Source of the DNA: Paratinospora sagittata
Lineage: Eukaryota; Streptophyta; Magnoliopsida; Ranunculales; Menispermaceae
Direction: 5' to 3'
Assembly (NCBI GenBank): GCA_035771175.1
Contig: CM069603.1
Coordinates: 23,598,286 to 23,662,285 of the forward strand
DNA length: 64,000 nt
Both the position numbers and the translations under genes were made by a program. Within the stretch, counting starts at the first letter, position 1. Each line of letters begins with the position of its first letter. Below are positions 1 through 9,886 of the stretch, piece after piece. The notes below the pieces were generated by a model that had not been told where the DNA came from, did not search any database, and saw only the letters and a list, made by a program, of their open reading frames with translations.

Positions 1-310
1 TTGCATTTGCTCATGACTTGCATGGTTAGTTTGATGAGATTAGCTATGTACTTATGTGTGAAAGAATCAAAGGCGGAGCTTGGTAAGAGTAAGATTGAAA
101 TTCTAGACAACTCTACATACACACTTGAAGTTCTTCCTAGAAGTGAATATTCTTTTTGGTGTAATCTTGGAGTCCATATATGTGTTTACAATGATTGAGT
201 AAGTCTTTATTTGTGTGAGAATGTGATTTTAGAGGGGAGATGTTAATCATCAATTTTAGTTTTGTTTTCCCTTTGCTCGGGACGATCAAAGTCCTAAGTT
301 TGGGGGCATT
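1..310 (+). mobile_element. 3' internal end of an Athila-type element (G7)
   Basis: Non-coding tail of a plus-strand gypsy element that enters from the left of the window. It resembles, on the opposite strand, the region next to the LTR of the Athila elements at about 34890-35210 and 62944 onward. It ends in the lineage's typical polypurine tract, CTAAGTTTGGGGGCAT at about 294-309, where plus-strand DNA synthesis is expected to start, directly before the LTR. The 65-residue open frame at 1-198 looks like chance coding in this tail, because the homologous stretches carry no conserved protein. The assignment rests on the matched tails and the tract. Confidence 0.75.
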
Positions 311-1595
311 TGATAGTTGCATATTTAGATAGGTTTTAGAGAATGTTTTAGGTGTGTTTTAGGACATTTTATGCATTAGTTCATGTGTTTATGTTAGTTT
401 TGATACAATGGTTATTTTAGGATTAATTGGGTTTTTATGCATTATTTTGGTTTATTAGTTTAGAATTTGATCAATGTCATAATTTAGTGTGTTATTGATT
501 TGATTTGATTTGATTTTTTTTTGTAGGTATTTAGATGTGTTAGTCATTTTTTCGGATGATGAAAACATGTACAAGAAGATGCCAAAGATAAGCGCGAAGA
601 ACCCAAGTCGAAAAGGAGGAAAAATTGCCTAAGTCCATAGAAAAAATTCCACAACCAACGTCCTGAGCGTCGCGACGCTGAAAGGTGGTGAAATGCGAAG
701 GAAATTGACGCTCGGAGTGCCGCGGCATTGGAAGTGAGTACCGCGGTGCTGAAAGGGATTTTGATTTGCAAATTTTGCAAGTTTTAAGTGGATTTTTCCC
801 CACTTTCCAATTACAATTCCAATTCCACACGACTTTGGGGCATATTATATATCAAAATTTAGGGTTTTTCGATAGGAAGACATTGGAGAAGAGAACAAGA
901 CGGCTAGGAATGAAGGAACGAGAAGATTCGAAGTTGGAAACAAGAAAGAAGATTCAAGTTCCATGATTTTCTAATTTGCTATTCATGTTCATTTTTGAGT
1001 TTTTCTTCATATCTTGTGTTATTTTTATCCAAGCTATGAACTAAGTTTACTTTCTAGAGAAGAGATAGATCCTAACTTGAATATTATGATTTAATTTTAG
1101 CTTTTGTTTATTATCAATGAAATTTCTATAGTTTATTCATGATTTTATATACTTAATGCTTTTGGTTTCTTGGCCACAAATCGAATTAACTTAGACTTGG
1201 AAGGCGGCACTTGAGAAAGGGTTTTTCTAGGTTGAAAAAAGGGGATTATGACATGAAATTGTAGGAAAATCACTAAGATTAGTGGGTTATTGAGAATACG
1301 GGTTTTATCGAGAGATCGAATCCTGTTCTTGATGATACGTTCTAATTCGGCACTCAAGAGAGGGGATTAGAGACGTGAGGATTTTTACTTATAGACCAGG
1401 AAATTGATTTGATAACAAGCATGTCTAGATTACATAATTGAAGGTTAGGTGAAGTTGATTCCCTAGATTTTTTGCATATATTGATATTTCTCCATAGTTT
1501 ATTCGTTTGATTAAATCTATTTGCTATTTAAATACTTGAAATTCTACAATTTGATTCACTAGATAAAGTTAAAGATTAGTGAACATGGTAATTGT
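311..1595 (+). repeat. Athila-type LTR (3' LTR of G7), 3' end missing
   Basis: The LTR starts TGATAGTTGCATATTTAG directly after the polypurine tract and matches full LTRs on the minus strand at 28071-29494 and 61546-62943. GC-rich palindromes lie at about 664-755, including the perfect 14-base palindrome AGCGTCGCGACGCT at 666-679. A TATA box follows at 846-852. The copy breaks off at about 1575-1600, before the usual LTR terminus, and is followed by a second LTR piece in the same direction. The break position is approximate. Confidence 0.8.
844..853 (+). promoter_or_regulatory. TATA box of G7 LTR
   Basis: ATTATATATC lies about 90 bases downstream of the GC-rich palindromes. The same block with the same flanks recurs at 1702-1711, at 51705-51715 and, inverted, at 28950-28960. 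Its position inside the LTR fits the U3 promoter of a retrotransposon. No expression evidence is available. Confidence 0.6.
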
Positions 1596-2062
1596 TATGG
1601 GTGACGCGACACTGATTGGAGTTTTGTCTTGCGATTTTAGCAAGTTTGTATTGCAATTTATTCCCTCTTTTCTATTTGGATTCCACACGACTTTGGGGCA
1701 TATTATATATCAAAATTTAGGGTTTTTCGAGGGGAAGACGCTGAAGAAGAGAGAACGACGACTAGGAGCAAAGGAACATAAAGAAATTGACTTGGAAACA
1801 AGTAGGATTCTACAAGTTTGATAGCAACTAGTTTCGTTTTGATGTTTAATTTCTTGTTTCTTTACATGTTTTGGTTTTTATTGTTCCAAAGTATGAACTA
1901 ATCCGTTAGTCTAGAGAGGAGATGGATCCTATATTAGATTTTATACAATAAGCTTTTGTTTATTATAAATGATTTCTTCATAGTTTAGTTATATATCTCT
2001 ATACGTAATGCTATTGATCTCTTGGCCACGGATCGATTGATCATAGACTTGGGGGGTGACAC
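1596..2062 (+). repeat. Second Athila LTR, left part, split by G1
   Basis: From about 1610 the sequence restarts in the middle of the same LTR family, with its own TATA block at 1702-1711. It runs to GGGTGACAC at 2062, where chromovirus G1 is inserted. It continues at 12365. The head-to-tail arrangement of two LTR pieces suggests unequal recombination, template switching or a partial duplication. Confidence 0.75.
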
Positions 2063-4824
2063 TGTCACGACCCACTATCTGTGACGTTATGACCGGCACG
2101 GAACCCCGGGTATATCCTCCCTTGATACACCAGACATCACGTCAGCCTTCTAATAACAAACCATAACCCCCAAACTCAAGACATATGGACATAATCAAAT
2201 CATTAATGTAAAAACGTACACAAATGACAACCATAATTGTTTTTTTTTTCTAAGTCCACAATGTCAAATATAAAAAATAATACTTAACCATGATTACAAC
2301 CCATCTAAGTGTTAAGTATAAGTCTTAGGTGTTACATAGCACAATTTATCAAAATAAATGCGGAAAAGTACTAACACCTGCGTCACAAAATGTAGGGAAA
2401 TGCCTCGCAGCTAAGCCTTTCTGTTCCACTTCCTATCCGAACTTGAAAGGATAAGAGCGAGGGGTGAGCTACAACAAGCTCAGTGAGTGTTCTCTACAAG
2501 TGGCAACATATATATGCATTTAAGTAAAATAATTCAAGATCATTAAAGTAGTTTAAATATCATGGATATAATCAAGGTTACATACATGCTCAATATAATG
2601 CATCGTGACATATCAAGGCAATGCATATCATTTATAACATGCTCATGCAATCCTAAACACCTCCTAGGTAAGAATCAATACAAGGGCCTGAGTGCGCGAC
2701 ATCCATCGCCCGATCGACCTCTTACCAGTATTCTATTAGAATTTTTAGGATTGTATGAACCATAGGGTTCGCCCACCAAGACAAATACTATGCCTAGGCG
2801 AATCCAAACATACACAATCCATAAAAATCAAGTCAACAATTAGGAATAATCACTAGACTCACGAGATTCCCCGAAGAAAATCCCAGCTAAGAGACTCAAC
2901 CCAATTGCAACCCTATTAGACTATGCCCAAATACATTTCATGGAACATTTAAGTCATGCATACTATATTTGGTAAGCATGTAAAATCATTCTATACTACA
3001 ATGCCACATATAGAAGACAACAAGTAAGGAAACACTCACTCTTGATTGGCTAGACCTAGCCAATCCAATCCGATCCAATAAAGCACTAGGATGACCACAA
3101 TCACCTCAAGCACTTCAAATCCCCAATTGGTCCACTTAGGTTACTCAAATCCCTACATAAAACATGGTTTATACACATTACTGAAAATCAGTCCATAAGT
3201 GTGCTAAACAACCATGTTTAAACCCAATTTCATAACCAATTAAGTTCCTAAAATGAGTATACCCATTAGTCAATTTCCATATTGCCAAATTCAATCATTT
3301 AATACCAATTTAAACTATACATAACCCAAATTGAATGCAATAGGTTGATCTCCCTTGATCCAAACACTATAATACATGACATTCAATTATATTAAGGGTC
3401 AATTTTACTAACTATCAAGTCAATTTCATCAATTTACTAAGTCCAAGTCAAAATCCCCAATATGGGGAAAATCTCCAAATTACATGGAAATCACCAAATC
3501 AAATGGAAATTGTCAAATTACATGGCCTAGGCAAAATTACTCCACAATAGGGTTTCCATTAATCAAAATCAGTAAATTAGAGTCTCATACCACCACATTT
3601 ACCCATGCATTCCATGCAAATGACATGCAATTTGAAATAGGAAACCCTAGGTCAAAATCTTAGTTTAGATCAAATCCATGAAACCCCACCAATTTCTTGT
3701 TAGAAATTGGGGGTTTTACCATTTATAGACTCCCAACATACTCTAGATTAACATATCTCAATTGCAAGACCTAAGTCCAACATTGGTTTTCCACCACCGT
3801 TCTTAAATTTTGGGATTTATGGGTGACAAACACTCATTAGGTTTTGATTGAGGTTAGGGAAGGTTATTAGCATAAAACACAAGCATAAAATGGCCTAAAC
3901 AAGTAAATCCTAGGTCAAGGACCCTTAAAATCCGGGATTCAAAGAAACCTTAGGTCGAAAATCAGTTTGCGTGCATGAAGGAAAGTGATAGAAGGAAGAA
4001 AAATTATAAAAAAAATGAGGGAGATTTGATTACCTTGGGTGATTTTTGGGCAAAAATCACCAAGAAACGCTAACTTCTCTCCCTTTTCTCCTTTCCCCTT
4101 CTTTTTCTCCTCTCCAAGCTCCTTAAACTCTTTTCTAAGTGAAAGTGAGCAAGTGAGCCAAAAAAAAAATGAGTCAGTTGCTTTTATCAAAAAATTTTGG
4201 GCCCACATGAAAAAAATACACTTAAATAAAACGAACAATTTTTCTGCTGCAATTACTTGCACTTAGATAATTAATTTCTTACAAACGACTCACCAATATA
4301 ACATCTTAACCGTAAAAGGTTTTATGAGTCAGTTACCGACATTCTGGTAATTTTTCAGCTCAATTGAATAGTGAAATTGCGAGATCCATCCGTTTGATCA
4401 AGACTGCGCAAGAAAATTTGCAAATCTGAGAAACAGTGTTTCGAGTCTTATACCTCATAGTAGCCAACTCTGATCAAGATCTTCATTGTTCATAATGAAG
4501 ACATATCAAAGGAGAATAATCTGACAAAATTTCAGCCCATTCGGACCACGGATCTAGAAGATCAAGTAATTGATGCAATCAGTGACAAAAATTTCTTCCT
4601 CCGTGTAGTGAGCTCCACGGATCCAAAACACCGTTTTCGACATGTTTCGATGCCGAACGGGTCTCCAATCATTCCGAGACTTTACGCACACATTAAACAA
4701 CATAAAAGCATGCAAATACACTCAAACCAACATGCGTCGAGCATCAAATATGTATACGCATATGTATACGGATACGGATACTCTACGGGTCAAAAGGACG
4801 TCATCCTAAGGTACGGGTGTTACA
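2063..4824 (-). repeat. G1 3' LTR
   Basis: 2762 bases, starting TGTCACGACCC and ending GGTGTTACA on the plus strand. It aligns along its length with 9887-12364 but keeps about 240 bases (4390-4630) that the 5' copy lacks. A TATA-like TTGATAAAAGC (minus strand) lies near 4183-4193. A short series of GTATACG-like steps at about 4750-4785 lies near its sense-strand start, as in the related LTRs at 12309-12330 and 33240-33262. LTR identity is moderate, so the insertion is not recent. Confidence 0.9.
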
Positions 4825-4845
4825 ATTCTCCCAACTTCAGGGATT
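4825..4845 (-). other. G1 polypurine tract
   Basis: On the minus strand this reads CTGAAGTTGGGAGAAT directly before the 3' LTR. The equivalent tract of the related remnant G5 is at 54150-54165. It is the expected primer for plus-strand synthesis. Confidence 0.65.
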
Positions 4846-4877
4846 TTGTCCTAAAAGTAAAAGTAAGAGAACTAACC

Positions 4878-5450
4878 TCAGTCGGTAAAAGGATCGGGGA
4901 ACTTCTTCCTCATCTGGTCCTCACGCTCCCAGGTTTGCTCTTCATTATCGTGGAATTGCCATTTGACTCGCACAAGCGGGATCTCTTTATTCCTCAGTTC
5001 CTGAACCCGACAAGCCACAATCTGAATAGGCAACTCCACATAAGTCGTATCCTCCCCATCTTTCAGATGACTCACACCAAGCACATGAGCTGGATTGGAA
5101 TAAGACTCCTTCAATGGATCCTCATTGAACTTCCTTAGCATCGATACATGGAACACATCATGAACACCCTCGAGCTGAGAAGGTAAAGCCAACCAGTACG
5201 CAACCTATCCAATCATTTCAACAATGTGGAATGGCCCAATGAACCTAAGGGCAAGTTTCCCTCTGACGCCGAACTTCCTCTGACCCTTCCGTGGCGAGAC
5301 CTTAAGCAAAAATAGGTCTCCCGTGGCAAACTCTAAAGACATATGTCGGTTATCGTAATAACTTTTTTGCCTGTCCTGAGCCGACTTCAGCCTCTGCCGA
5401 ATTAGCTTGACTTTCTCAGTCTGCTCAACAACTGCATTAGGGCCCCATAC
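4878..5450 (-). pseudogene. G1 integrase C-terminal region with chromodomain-like tail
   Basis: The minus-strand frame 5192-4878 carries the chromovirus signature FHVSMLRKFNEDP, then a tail with ELRNKEIPLVRVKW and EEQTWEREDQMRKKFP. This is the segment that in chromoviruses follows the integrase core and may direct insertion to certain chromatin. The stretch 5193-5450 encodes the linking GKLALRF...-type region (about 5235-5260), interrupted by stops. It is separated from the integrase core by a stop near 5451. The closest relative in the window is the G5 remnant at 54150-54553. Confidence 0.8.
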
Positions 5451-6395
5451 CTACGTATCTCCTACCTCATACCAACAAGCTGGTGATCTACAGGGTCTTC
5501 CGTACAAAGCCTCATACGGTGCCATACCGATGCTCGCCTGATAATTGTTGTTGTAAGAAAACTCACACAAGGGAAAATGCTCACCCCAACCACCATCGAA
5601 CTCTAAAATGCAACACCTGAGCATATCCTCCAGCATCTGAATCACTATCTCAGACTGACCATCCGTCTGAGGGTCAAACGCTGTACTGAGTCGGAGACTG
5701 GTCCCAAATCGAGTATGAAAAGCCTGCCAAAACCTCGATGTAAATCGTTGATCTCGATCCAACACGATAGACAAGGGCACTCCGTGCAATCTCACGATCT
5801 CTCTCACATATAATATGCTCAATCTATCCAGAGAGTTTAGGGCGCGCATAGGATGGAAGTGTGCACTCTTGGTTAATCTATCGACCACAATCCAAATGGC
5901 ATCAAATCTGCCCTGAGACCTCGAAAATTCCAGGATGAAATCCATCGTGATGTGCTCCCATTTCCGCTCAGGTATGGGTAATGGCTGCAATTGACCTCCA
6001 GCCTTAACTTGCTGGCACACCTCACATCTCTGCACGTACTCAGCCATACTCTTTTTCATCCCATGCCACCATAGAGACCTCTTCATGTCGTGATACATCT
6101 TGGTAGCCCTTGGCTGAACAATATATTGAGACCTATAAGCCTCTCGAAGTATCTCAGCCCGCAACTCAGCCTCATATGTGATCCACAGTCTCCCTCTATA
6201 CCGCAAGACACCATCTGACCTTCTTTGCCAATTGGCTCGGTCAGTACTGTCTACAAATCTATAGTACATGTCATAATCTGGACAATGCTCCTGCAAATCT
6301 CTAATTCTCTGAATATGGGCATCGGCAAGCTGCACGTGCATCTGAGCACATATCTCAGTATGTGGTGAGTCCGAGAGTATACTCATCATCGTCAC
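5451..6395 (-). pseudogene. G1 integrase core
   Basis: A 314-codon minus-strand frame. The N-terminal zinc-binding region keeps the two cysteines (CEVCQQ), but the two histidines of the HHCC motif appear replaced by Tyr and Gln (EAYRSQYIVQPRATKMYH). The catalytic core shows the three acidic positions: Asp in WEHITMDFI, Asp in LDRDQRFTSRFW, and Glu in TDGQSEIVIQMLEDML. It ends in the conserved YEALYGRPCRSP. A functional integrase would insert element cDNA into nuclear DNA. Loss of the zinc ligands and the broken neighbouring frames argue that this copy is dead. Confidence 0.88.
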
Positions 6396-6424
6396 TCTTG
6401 CAAGTAACTGCCACGTTGGGCCAT

Positions 6425-6843
6425 CTAAAAAGTAACAACCTGAGTCTTTGCTCGCCTACGACTCAACGCGTCAGCCACAACATTGGCTTTACCAGGATGA
6501 CACTCCAAAGAGAAATCACAATCCTTAAGTAACTCGAGCCATCTCCTCTGCCACATATTCAGCTCCTTCTGATCAAAGAGATACCTCAAACTCTTATGAT
6601 CAGAAAACAAAGTAAACCTCTCACCATACAAGTAGTGCCTCCACAGTTCAATGCAGACACAATAGCTGGCAGCTCCAAATCATGCACAGGGTAGTTGTGT
6701 TCATGCACCTTAAGCTGTTTGGATGCCTATGCAACCACTTGACCCTTCTGCATCAGCACAAATCCCAGACCTAAGAGTGATGCATCCGTGTAAATCACCA
6801 ACTCTTTCCCAGGCATTGGAAGAATCAACACTGGAGTTCTAGT
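6425..6843 (-). pseudogene. G1 RNase H
   Basis: Continuation of pol on the minus strand. 6631-6425 contains [20 protein letters not shown] and ends with the conserved VVADALSRR. The upstream part (about 6640-6840) encodes the YTDAS-type start of RNase H but carries in-frame stops. The enzyme would degrade RNA in RNA-DNA hybrids during reverse transcription. Confidence 0.8.
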
Positions 6844-7520
6844 CTACCTCTGATTCAACTCACCGAAAGCTTTCTCACAGGCATCCGACCATGTGAAGGT
6901 CACGTTCTTCTGAGTCAGCTTAATCAATGGTGCTACTATGGTCGAAAAGTTCTTCACGAACTTCCTATAATAGCCAACCAAACCCAAAAAGCTACGAATC
7001 TCTATCTCTATGGTAGGTCTCGGCCAACCAATGATTGCCTCAACCTTAGTAGAATCAACTGAGATACCCTCTGCACTAACCACATGACCCAAGAATTTTA
7101 CCTCGGTTATCCAGAAGTGACACTTGCTCAGCTTGGCACACAACCTATGCTCAAACAATGTTTGCAACGTAACTCTGAGATGACGCTCATTATCCTTTCT
7201 AGTCTTAGAATAAACTAGGATATCATCGATGAAGACTATAATGAATTGGTCAAGGTACGGTCTAAATACTCTTTGCATCAGATCCATGAACATAACTGGT
7301 GCCTTAGTAAATCCGAAGGGTATCACCATGAACACAAAATGTTCATATCTCGTTCGGAAAGCAATCTTCGGAACATCCTCAACTGATGGTACCCAGACCT
7401 CAAGTCAATCTTCGAAAAGAACTTGGCCCCAATCAGTTCGTCAAACAGATCATCGATACGTGGAAGAGGATACTTGTTCTTCACAATCACCTTATTCAGA
7501 TGACGGTAGTCTATACACAA
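6844..7520 (-). pseudogene. G1 reverse transcriptase core
   Basis: Two overlapping minus-strand frames, 7520-7323 and 7335-6844, so a frameshift lies near 7325-7335. The first holds [20 protein letters not shown] and the [11 protein letters not shown] motif. The second holds [17 protein letters not shown] and the catalytic motif [10 protein letters not shown], with both aspartates present. The connection region with [13 protein letters not shown] follows. The domain order and motifs are those of gypsy reverse transcriptase. Confidence 0.88.
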
Positions 7521-7538
7521 TCGAAGACTCCCTTCATT

Positions 7539-8351
7539 CTACTTGACGAACAACACAGGTGCTCCCCAAGGTGACATACTAGGGGAAATAAATCCCTTGC
7601 CCATCACCTCATCAGGCTGGGTTCTGAGTTCATTCAACTCTTTCGGTGGCATACGATACGGTGGAATGGAAATGGGTTTTGTCCCGGGTATTAGCTCAAT
7701 GATAAAGCCTACCTCTCGCTTAGGCTGCAAGCCAGGTAACTCATTAGGAAAAACCTCTGGGTACTCGCAGACTACAGGAATGTCTGCTAACTGAATGCCT
7801 TGTCCCTCATCATCCACTGGCTTCAAACTAGCAATCGTAGAAACCTCATCATCAGTGGCTAATCTACCATTGGTAGGTGGTCTCGATGCAGTCTTGCCTC
7901 GAAAAACAAAGACTGGTTGTTTGGGTATCTGGAAGACAACCCTCTTGCCGAAGCAATCAATGTGAGAGTGATATGCTGCCTGCCAATCCCTACCCAAAAT
8001 GGCATTGAACTCGAGGAACTCTAATATTCTAAGGTCAACAGACATCTCGTGGTCCTCGAATCTCACAATGCATCCCACACATACCACGTCAGGGTAAATC
8101 TTCTCACCAGCCGCAGTACTCAAAATCAACGACGTACTAGTCCTAGCAGGAGATAGTCTAAATCTATCTACCACTCTATCATAAATAAAGGACAAAATAG
8201 AACCAACATCAATCAAGACATACATCAAATAATCACAAATGCTGATACTACCTTCGATCAATTGCTTGCTGGCCTCTGGATCTGCTTGTGTGACTGCTCG
8301 GGTCTGCACCTTAGTAGCAACTGGCATCAGACTGAACTGTGTAGCAGACAT
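7539..8351 (-). pseudogene. G1 protease and start of reverse transcriptase
   Basis: A 270-codon minus-strand frame. The N-terminal half is a retroviral-type aspartic protease: YVLIDVGSILSF at about 8180-8220 stands where the active-site Asp-Ser/Thr-Gly is expected, so the middle residue is now Val. FNAILGRDW follows. The C-terminal half begins reverse transcriptase (CEYPEVFPNELPGLQP, then PPYRMPPKELNELR). The frame stops just before the RT core. Confidence 0.85.
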
Positions 8352-9478
8352 CCTCAGTGGAAACTCGTTCCACTTGTGCCCTGGAGCTCCACATCCAAAG
8401 CAAAATATCGGTCTCTATGTCCTAAGGGCTGAAGATGCAGCCTGCGACCCTGCATTGACTGTCTGCTTTCCACTGTGCCTCACTGTACTCTGTTGCTGCT
8501 GGGGCCTGCCTGAAGTCTGCCCTGGGGCGAAGGCTACAGATGCCTTGTACCCACTGCCACCATATCTCTTCCTCTTATTCTTCTGGTTCTTCCTATCACC
8601 GAAATACTGACCCACGGACCCTGTTGGGTAAGTTTGTACTGAAGGAGCTATATGTGTCTGAACCATGCTTGATGTCCTCATCAGTGAGTAGGCCTCTGCA
8701 GTCTCAAAGTCAGTGGCCTGCATCATTGCCTGAGCGTAAGTCTGTACGCCAACAAGTGCCAAACCCTGACGGACACAATAACAAAACCCATTCTGTAACC
8801 TCTGCATGCGTAGGTGATCAATTGACACCATCTCTGGAATGAAGAGTGCCAATCGGTTAAACTCTTGCTCATACTCCCTCACTGACCAAACGCATTGGGT
8901 CAGGTGCATGAACTCGGTCCTTCTCTGATCTCGCTCTGATCTCGCTCTGACCTCGAGTAAAACTCTTCATAGAAAAACTCTTTAAACCTGGTCCATGTCT
9001 GGATATCATCGACTGTGCGAACCAATCTCAACCACCAATTGTTAGCCTTCTCGACGAGCTTAAATCTGGCCAACCTCACTCTGTCCACCTCAGAAGCCTG
9101 CATGTCACCAAAAATGGGCTCCATCCTCCTGAGCCATCTCTCAGCTGTCTCAATGTAGAGGCCTCCAACAAACTCCGTTGGGCCTCTGTTCCTGAAGGCC
9201 TTCATGTCCTTCTCGTACCTCTCAGACTCAGACCTCTGATGCTGTGGATTAGCCTGAACCTCGGCCTGAACTGGTACTGGTCGAGCCCTATCTCCTACAG
9301 CCATTCCTACATTGTTGTGCTCCCCTTCAACTAGAACACCTTGTTGTGAGTGCCTGTTGCCCTGGACCTGGGCAAGTAGGGCTAGTATCAAAGTCTGTCG
9401 CTGCTGAATCTAAGCTTGAGCAGCCTGTTGAGCTGCTAATAAGGCCCCAACCATCTTAAAGAGCTCATTCGGGTCCAT
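8352..9478 (-). pseudogene. G1 gag
   Basis: Starts at ATG 9478 (MDPNELFKMVGALL), has an early stop near 9410, then the capsid region in frame 9391-8900 (FVGGLYIETAERWLRRMEP, WTRFKEFFYEEF) and in a second frame 8909-8415. The frame change coincides with an 11-base tandem repeat at about 8925-8955. The zinc knuckle CFGCGAPGHKWNEF at about 8365-8410 keeps C, C and H, but the last Cys is Phe. Gag would form the particle that packages element RNA. Confidence 0.85.
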
Positions 9479-9870
9479 GGTTGGTTCTGAATTTCTTCTC
9501 TTGTAAATCTGAAATTCACAAATACAAAAAAGTCTATCAGAAACGAAAACCATGAGAGTTGTTATCCCTAAGATAACTACTCATAATCATACCCATAAAA
9601 ACAATCATAATATATCATAAGTCTTTCATTCATTTTTAAGGATTTTAAACCTAATACACGCGCGCTCTGATACTAAACTTGTCAAAGTTTTGTCATTACT
9701 GACATTCACGCGTGTCGACGACCGTGACCTATCATGTCACGTGGCACATGAGCATACCTCAGATAATGTTTTACGACTAGTTTCTCGACTGCAACAACCA
9801 CACTGGTGGTAAGCCAATGTGGACATGTCAAGGTAGCAGCCGGTGTTTCACCACCCTCACATCGTGAGAA
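9479..9870 (-). other. G1 leader between primer site and gag
   Basis: About 390 bases without coding potential between the primer-binding site and the gag ATG. This is the expected untranslated leader and packaging region. No other feature recognised. Confidence 0.6.
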
Positions 9871-9882
9871 CCCCTGATACCA
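9871..9882 (-). other. G1 primer-binding site
   Basis: On the minus strand TGGTATCAGGGG lies four bases after the LTR end. The core TGGTATCAG matches the 3' end of initiator-Met tRNA, used by many plant LTR elements to prime minus-strand synthesis. Confidence 0.75.
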
Positions 9883-9886
9883 AAGT

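Noticed and set aside
4608..5138. 176-codon plus-strand open frame
   Set aside because: It lies antisense to the G1 integrase tail and across the LTR border. The minus-strand reading has clear homology (FHVSMLRKF), so the plus frame is a shadow.
8239..8610. 123-codon plus-strand open frame with a Cys-rich, Leu-rich end
   Set aside because: Antisense to the G1 gag zinc knuckle and protease start. Its hydrophobic end reflects the complement of gag codons.
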